Assembly: GCA_902522915.1 (NCBI GenBank)
Contig: CABYXQ010000009.1
Coordinates: 1-34,614, forward strand
Length of the DNA: 34,614 bases
Reading direction: 5' to 3'
Source of the DNA: an uncultured Pelagibacteraceae bacterium
Lineage (GTDB): Bacteria; Pseudomonadota; Alphaproteobacteria; Pelagibacterales; Pelagibacteraceae
Position numbers and translations under genes: made by a program. Below the pieces are notes generated by a model, which worked only from the letters and a program-made list of their open reading frames with translations, had not been told where the DNA came from and ran no database searches. This document shows, one piece after another, positions 29,046 through 34,614 of this stretch; positions within the stretch are counted from its first letter, which is position 1; the number at the start of each line of letters is the position of its first letter.

Positions 29046-30209
29046 ATGGACATACACGAGTATCAAGCAAAAGAAATTTTATCTAGTTTTGGGGTTACAA
29101 TCCCTAGAGGTGGTATAGTTTATAGTCCTGAAACAGCAGAGAACAAAGCTAGAGAAATAGGTGGATCTAAATGGGTTGTAAAAGCACAAATCCACTCAGG
29201 GGCGAGAGGTAAAGCTGGAGGAATAATTGTTTGCAATTCGCCTTTAGAAGTTGCTCAAGCTACAGACAAATTGCTAGGAAAAAAATTAGTTACTAATCAA
29301 ACAGGTCCAGAGGGAAAAATTGTTAATAGAATATATATTGAAGAGGCTACAGATATTGAAAAAGAGTTATATCTAGGATTGGTATTTGATAGAAGTTCAG
29401 AAAGTATAATGGTTGTTGCTTCTACTGAAGGTGGAATGAGTGTTGAAGAAATTTCAAAAGAAAAACCCGAAACAATTATTAGATCAAAAATTGAGGTCGC
29501 GGTAGGTATTCAAAATTTTCAGGCAAGAGAACTTGCATTTGGTTTAGGAATTGATCAAGAGTTAATTAGAAGAGCCTCTGATACAATAATAGGATGCGCA
29601 AAAGCTTTTAGTGAACTAGATGCAACAATGGTTGAAGTTAATCCATTAGTAATTTCGAAACAAAAACAAATTTTGGCTCTAGATTGTAAAATGAGTTTTG
29701 ATAACAATGCAATGTTTAGAAGAAATAAAGTTTCAGAATTAAGAGACAAAACCCAAGAAGATGAGAAAGAAGTTTTTGCATCAGATAGGGGTCTAAATTA
29801 TGTCAGTCTTGAGGGGAATATTGGTAATATAATTAATGGAGCAGGATTAGCAATGGCTTCAATGGACATGATAAAATTAGCTGGTGGACAGCCTGCAAAT
29901 TTTTTAGATGTTGGTGGAGGCGCTACACCAGATAAAATTGTTAAAGCATTTAGATTAATAACGATGGATGAAAAAGTAAAAGTTATATTAGTAAATATTT
30001 TTGCTGGAATTAATAGATGTGATTGGGTTGCAGAAGGAATTGTACAAGCTTTAGACAAAATAGAGGTAAAAGTTCCACTTGTGATAAGACTGGCAGGAAC
30101 TAATGTTGAAAAAGGAAATGAAATATTAAAAAATAGTAATATTAACTACATTGCTGCTGATACATTAGAAGAAGCAGCAAATAAGGCGGTAAAAGCTCTA
30201 AAAGGTTAG
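29046..30209 (+). CDS. mtkA: Malate-CoA ligase (malate thiokinase) beta subunit, SucC-like ATP-grasp
   Basis: 387 aa with MDIHEYQAKEILSSFGV, QIHSGARGKAGGI, DVGGGATPDKIVKAF and NIFAGINRCDWVAEG. The NRCDWVAEG form and the neighbouring mcl favour MtkA over SucC. Confidence 0.83.
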   Translation: MDIHEYQAKEILSSFGVTIPRGGIVYSPETAENKAREIGGSKWVVKAQIHSGARGKAGGIIVCNSPLEVAQATDKLLGKKLVTNQTGPEGKIVNRIYIEEATDIEKELYLGLVFDRSSESIMVVASTEGGMSVEEISKEKPETIIRSKIEVAVGIQNFQARELAFGLGIDQELIRRASDTIIGCAKAFSELDATMVEVNPLVISKQKQILALDCKMSFDNNAMFRRNKVSELRDKTQEDEKEVFASDRGLNYVSLEGNIGNIINGAGLAMASMDMIKLAGGQPANFLDVGGGATPDKIVKAFRLITMDEKVKVILVNIFAGINRCDWVAEGIVQALDKIEVKVPLVIRLAGTNVEKGNEILKNSNINYIAADTLEEAANKAVKALKG

Positions 30210-30213
30210 CAAA

Positions 30214-31104
30214 ATGGCAGTTATTATTGATAAAAATTCTAAAATTTTAATACAAGGCTTCACTGGAAAAATGGGATCTTTTCATGCAGATGAGATGATT
30301 AAGTACGGAACTAATGTTGTGGGAGGAGTTACCCCAGGAAAAGGAGGTCAGAAACATTTGGATAGACCAGTTTTTAATACAGTCAAAGACGCAGTTAAGC
30401 ATACTGGCGCTGATGCATCAATTTTATTTGTACCACCTGCGTTTGCTGCAGACTCAGCAATGGAAGCTGCAGATGCTGGTATTAAAACTTGTGTTGCAAT
30501 TGTTGATGGAATTCCATCACATGACATGATTAGAATTAAAAGATACATGAGAAGATACTCTAGAACTCAAAAAATGACTTTGGTTGGCCCAAACTGTGCT
30601 GGAATAATAAGTCCAAATAAGTGTATGTTAGGTATTATGCCAGGGCATATCTATAAAGAGGGAAGAGTGGGTATAATTAGTAGATCAGGTACACTTGGTT
30701 ACGAGGCTGCTCAACAACTTAAAAATATAGGTATTGGTATATCAACAAGTGTTGGTATTGGAGGAGATCCAATTAATGGAAGTTCATTTAGAGATATTAT
30801 AGAAAAATTTGAAACTGATAATGAAACAGATGTTGTATTAATGATTGGAGAAATAGGTGGTCCCCAAGAAGTTGCAGCAGGACAATTTGCAAAAGAAAAT
30901 ATGAAAAAACCTGTAATTGCTTATATAGCAGGTCTAACTGCTCCAAAAGGAAGAGTAATGGGTCATGCAGGGGCAATAGTTTCAGCTTATGGAGAAAGTG
31001 CTATAGAGAAAGTTGAAATTTTAAAAGAGTGTGGTGTAACGATTTCTAAAAATCCATCAGTTATGGGAGATACAGTTAAAACAGTTTTAGGTAAAATTAA
31101 GTGA
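30214..31104 (+). CDS. mtkB: Malate-CoA ligase (malate thiokinase) alpha subunit, SucD-like
   Basis: 296 aa with IQGFTGKMGSFHADEMIKYGTNVVGGVTPGKGG, VGPNCAGIISPNKCMLGIMPGHIY and GHAGAIVSAYGES. Confidence 0.83.
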   Translation: MAVIIDKNSKILIQGFTGKMGSFHADEMIKYGTNVVGGVTPGKGGQKHLDRPVFNTVKDAVKHTGADASILFVPPAFAADSAMEAADAGIKTCVAIVDGIPSHDMIRIKRYMRRYSRTQKMTLVGPNCAGIISPNKCMLGIMPGHIYKEGRVGIISRSGTLGYEAAQQLKNIGIGISTSVGIGGDPINGSSFRDIIEKFETDNETDVVLMIGEIGGPQEVAAGQFAKENMKKPVIAYIAGLTAPKGRVMGHAGAIVSAYGESAIEKVEILKECGVTISKNPSVMGDTVKTVLGKIK

Positions 31105-31469
31105 AGGTTTATGACGATCAAAATATATTTGCAAAAATATTAAGAGGTGAAATTCCTTGTAATAAAATTTATGAAGATAATTTTGTATTATCATTCTATG
31201 ATATTAATCCTCAAAAAAAAATTCATGCATTGGTAATTCCAAAAGGAAAATATATTGATCTTGATGATTTTAGTTTAAAGGCTACTTCTGAAGAAATAGT
31301 TGGATTTCTAAGAGGTGTTAATAAAGTTGCTGTAAAGCTAGGTATTTCTAATAATACAGGAAAAGGTTATAGGGCTTTAACTAATATTAGTATTTATGGT
31401 GGACAAGAAGTTCCACATTTACATTTTCACTTATTTGGTGGTGAAAAAATTGGTAAAATGGTCGAGTGA
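31101..31469 (+). CDS. HIT-family nucleotide-binding hydrolase
   Basis: 122 aa with a GTG start overlapping the mtkB stop by 4 nt. IFAKILRGEIPCNKIYED and histidine triad PHLHFHLFGG. Confidence 0.93.
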   Translation: MKVYDDQNIFAKILRGEIPCNKIYEDNFVLSFYDINPQKKIHALVIPKGKYIDLDDFSLKATSEEIVGFLRGVNKVAVKLGISNNTGKGYRALTNISIYGGQEVPHLHFHLFGGEKIGKMVE

Positions 31470-31969
31470 CAAAAGAAGTTAAAAGAAGCTATCTAGAAAT
31501 TAACTCTCTTAATGAATTAACAGAATCTCCAAAACCATCTCAAGATTACTCCTTAGATTTATCAGAAATAACTGATTTTCAGTTAAATAAATTTTTTTAT
31601 AAAAATATTGGTCAAAATCATATGTGGGTAGATCGACTGATTTGGACTGAAAATCAATGGATAGATTATGTTTCTAATAAGAATGTGAAAACTTACATTC
31701 TTAAGTGTAAAAAAGATTTTGCAGGTTTTTTTGAATTAATTTTTCATATCCAAGATAATGAAGTAGAAATCGCTTATTTTGGCCTGTTAAAAGAATACCA
31801 AAATAAAAAATTAGGTTCCTATTTATTATCTGAAGCAATCAAAAAATCTTTTACAAACAATATTAATAGAGTTTGGGTTCATACTTGTTCTCTTGATCAT
31901 AAAAATGCTCTAAACAATTATATAGATAGAGGAATGAAAATTTTTAAAACTGAGAAAATTTATATCTAA
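31466..31969 (+). CDS. GNAT-family N-acetyltransferase
   Basis: 167 aa with a GTG start overlapping HIT by 4 nt. AYFGLLKEYQNKKLGSYLLSEAIKKS and HTCSLDHKNALNNYIDRGMKIF are GNAT-like. Confidence 0.87.
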   Translation: MTKEVKRSYLEINSLNELTESPKPSQDYSLDLSEITDFQLNKFFYKNIGQNHMWVDRLIWTENQWIDYVSNKNVKTYILKCKKDFAGFFELIFHIQDNEVEIAYFGLLKEYQNKKLGSYLLSEAIKKSFTNNINRVWVHTCSLDHKNALNNYIDRGMKIFKTEKIYI

Positions 31970-32508
31970 TTTTGCAATGGTAATTCAAATAAATTTTTAT
32001 TGATGATTTGATTTTTTTTAATTGATGAAAAAAAAGTAATATTTAAATTCTGATACACATCTTTTGTTTGCCATCCAATCAAATCAAACGTTTTGTTGTC
32101 AAAAAAAATGTTTATTTCATTATCTTTTTCTAAAATTTTATAATGTATATAAGAATTATTTATAATTTTTTCATTCAAACTATAAATTTTATTTATTAAA
32201 AAATTCTTATCTAATATAAGATTGAGTGGAGTTTTTTTTAGTGGATAACGATAATATCCCAATTTTGTTTTAATTACTAGTGATTTACCGTTTGAAACCA
32301 TTATTTTATTTTTTAAATATTCACAATGTATTTTTTTTGGATATTCTATTGTGCAGATACCATTCTCGATTTTTCCATTTATGTTTTGTTCAAATTTGAA
32401 ATTTAAATTTTCAGTATTTTCTAAATTTTCAATTATTTTATCTTTATTATTTGCATTAGTATTTGTAATCAAAATAATAAAAAAAAATAACAAAAGGTAT
32501 TTTATCAT
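31966..32508 (-). CDS. lolA: Outer-membrane lipoprotein carrier LolA-like protein
   Basis: 180 aa with a signal peptide, LNFKFEQNINGKIENGICTIEYPKKIHCEY and IIGW-type C-terminal elements. Immediately downstream of ftsK. Confidence 0.82.
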   Translation of the reverse strand: MIKYLLLFFFIILITNTNANNKDKIIENLENTENLNFKFEQNINGKIENGICTIEYPKKIHCEYLKNKIMVSNGKSLVIKTKLGYYRYPLKKTPLNLILDKNFLINKIYSLNEKIINNSYIHYKILEKDNEINIFFDNKTFDLIGWQTKDVYQNLNITFFSSIKKNQIINKNLFELPLQN

Positions 32509-34592
32509 TAAAGAACGTCTCTTTTCCCTACATGGTTTGCTTTACTAACGATCCCATCAGCTTCCATCGTATCAATTATTCTAGCAGCTCTATTGTAACC
32601 AATTTGAAGTTTTCTTTGAAGAAATGATGTTGATGCCTTACCTTCAGATCTAATAATTTCTAAAGCTGATTGATAAAGCTCATCTTTATCTCCTTGGTTC
32701 TGAATATCTCCAATTTCTTTTTCATCAGCGAAATTTAATATTTCATCTATATAATCAGGTTCAGCTTGAGATCGGAGTGAATTATTAATTTTTTCAATTT
32801 CATTTTCTGAAACGAAAGGAGCGTGTATTCTGATTATTCGGTTGGCTGATGACATGTAAAGCATATCTCCCTTTCCTAATAATTGTTCAGCTCCTTGTTC
32901 CCCAAGGATTGTTCTACTGTCTATTTTAGATGTAACTTGAAACGATATTCTTGTTGGAAAATTAGCTTTAATAGTACCTGTAATTACATCAACACTTGGT
33001 CTTTGGGTCGCCATGATAATATGAATTCCTGCAGCCCTAGCCATTTGTGAAAGTTTCTGAATATAATTTTCAATCTCTTTGCCAGCTACAAGCATTAAGT
33101 CAGACATTTCATCAACAACCACAACTATATAAGGCATTGGAAGTTTGTGTTTTGTATTATAACCGTCGATGTTTTTAACTCCTTCCTTGGTCATCAATCT
33201 GTATCTACTTTCCATTTCTTTAACTACCCATCCAAGTACAGAAGCTGCTTTTTTAGCTTCCGTAATTACTGGACACAATAAATGTGGTATTCCTTCATAT
33301 GTCGAAAGTTCTAACATTTTAGGATCTATTAAAATAAACTTACACTTTTCCGGTGTATGACGATAAAGTAAAGATAGTATAATTGTATTAATACAAACTG
33401 ATTTTCCAGACCCTGTTGTTCCTGCAATTAAAAGGTGTGGCATAGATGATAAATCACCAACGATTGACTTTCCAGAAATACTTTTACCAAGTGCAATAGG
33501 TAATTTTGTATCCCTTTTTTTAAAATCTGAATTGTCTAAAATTTCACTTAAATAAACATCTTCTCTTGAATTATTTGGAAGTTCAATTCCAATCGTATTA
33601 CTTCCTGGTATAGTTGATATTCTTGCAGATTCTGAACTTGTATTTCTTGCTATATCATCTGATAAGTTAATTATTTTAGAGACTTTTACTCCAGCCGCTG
33701 GTTCGAATTCATTTAATGTTACTACAGGTCCGTGACTTACTTTTTTAATATTACCACTTACACCAAAATCCATCAATATTTTTTCTAAAAACTCTGGATC
33801 ATAGCCTTCATTATTTTTTAAAATTTCTCTTTCTTTTTTAGCAGGTACTTTTAATAATTTTATGTCTGGTAATTTAAATTTAGCTTTGTTGTCAGATTTA
33901 TTTTCATTTTTTATAAATGGCAAGTCTTCTTGAATAAGGTTTTTTATTTGATCTTGCGGAATATACTCGTTAATAATTTCATTTTTATTTGTGTAATTTT
34001 TTTCTTCTTTTTTAAAAAAGAAAAATAATATTTTTTTTAAAAATATAAAAAAATTCTTTGGTCTAAAATTTATACTGATTAAAAATAAGACTAAAATTGC
34101 TATTAATATTATTAAGTAAAATATATTTTCGTTAATTTGTATTATATTATTTAGGAAAGTTTGATTTAGATAATTTCCAACAAAACCTCCATTTCCATTT
34201 ATATAGAGGAAAAAATTTCTTGAATAAAAATATGTTAAAAAAAGTGTTCCTAGCAGAGAATAAAGTATAGTAAAAAAAATATTCTCTATTATTAAAAAAA
34301 ATTCCTTATCTTTAATGATATTAATACCAGTAATTATAAGAGTAATTGAAATTAAATAAGAAATTAAACCAACAGATTGGAAAAATAAATCAGATACAAA
34401 ACTTCCACGAAAGCCAAATAAATTTTTAATTTCAGTATTGTCTGGAAAAATAAAATTTGGATCGTCAGGAGAATAGGTTATTAAAGTAAGCAACAAAAAA
34501 ATCCCAACCGCAAAAATAATAATACCAAAAATCTCTGCTAATCTTTTAATAGCAAAATTAAGTAATATATTAGCTGTTTTTTTAATATTCAT
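32508..34592 (-). CDS. ftsK: DNA translocase FtsK
   Basis: 694 aa with N-terminal TM segments, PHLLIAGTTGSGKSVCINTIILSLL, VVDEMSDLMLVAGKEIE and C-terminal gamma-type winged helix (SFLQRKLQIGYNRAARIIDTMEADGIVS). Confidence 0.97.
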   Translation of the reverse strand: MNIKKTANILLNFAIKRLAEIFGIIIFAVGIFLLLTLITYSPDDPNFIFPDNTEIKNLFGFRGSFVSDLFFQSVGLISYLISITLIITGINIIKDKEFFLIIENIFFTILYSLLGTLFLTYFYSRNFFLYINGNGGFVGNYLNQTFLNNIIQINENIFYLIILIAILVLFLISINFRPKNFFIFLKKILFFFFKKEEKNYTNKNEIINEYIPQDQIKNLIQEDLPFIKNENKSDNKAKFKLPDIKLLKVPAKKEREILKNNEGYDPEFLEKILMDFGVSGNIKKVSHGPVVTLNEFEPAAGVKVSKIINLSDDIARNTSSESARISTIPGSNTIGIELPNNSREDVYLSEILDNSDFKKRDTKLPIALGKSISGKSIVGDLSSMPHLLIAGTTGSGKSVCINTIILSLLYRHTPEKCKFILIDPKMLELSTYEGIPHLLCPVITEAKKAASVLGWVVKEMESRYRLMTKEGVKNIDGYNTKHKLPMPYIVVVVDEMSDLMLVAGKEIENYIQKLSQMARAAGIHIIMATQRPSVDVITGTIKANFPTRISFQVTSKIDSRTILGEQGAEQLLGKGDMLYMSSANRIIRIHAPFVSENEIEKINNSLRSQAEPDYIDEILNFADEKEIGDIQNQGDKDELYQSALEIIRSEGKASTSFLQRKLQIGYNRAARIIDTMEADGIVSKANHVGKRDVL

Positions 34593-34614
34593 ATAAATGA
34601 ATCAATTATATCAC

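Noticed and set aside
32239-32248. DnaA-box-like AGTGGATAA (minus TTATCCACT) in lolA
   Set aside because: Isolated, one mismatch, 16 kb from oriC. Expected by chance in AT-rich DNA.
1-34614. tRNA, rRNA, CRISPR arrays, transposases, prophage genes, riboswitches
   Set aside because: None recognised by eye. A formal tRNAscan/Infernal/CRISPR search would be needed to exclude small RNAs in the few gaps.

Overview
This window is a compact, very AT-rich alphaproteobacterial segment that looks like SAR11/Pelagibacterales, judging from gene order, codon usage and protein sequences. It appears to span the chromosomal replication origin. About 40 CDSs are packed with short or overlapping junctions. On the left are a porin, a DUF3576-type lipoprotein, leuS-lptE-holA, and a minus-strand block parB-parA-rsmG-mnmG-mnmE-rho-hemG-hemH-hemE. 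A divergent intergenic gap of about 14% GC at 15755-16026 carries DnaA-box-like sites and is the oriC candidate. On the right are PPSR(DUF299)-maf-aroE-coaE-dnaQ, secB-fxsA, Tim44-smr, a sulfotransferase, hslUV, a his operon (hisB-hisH-[FkbM]-hisA-hisF-hisE), a malyl-CoA lyase/malate thiokinase cassette (mcl-mtkA-mtkB), HIT, GNAT, lolA and ftsK. I saw no rRNA, tRNA, CRISPR array or transposon. No wholly new multi-gene system is evident. The best leads are: the hemE/DUF299 oriC with helically spaced TTAA motifs, a near-perfect parS inside rsmG, a gamma-type HemG in the haem slot near oriC, a serine-cycle-like mcl-mtkAB cassette, and two surface-modification-type accessory genes (FkbM methyltransferase, PAPS sulfotransferase) spliced into conserved housekeeping clusters.
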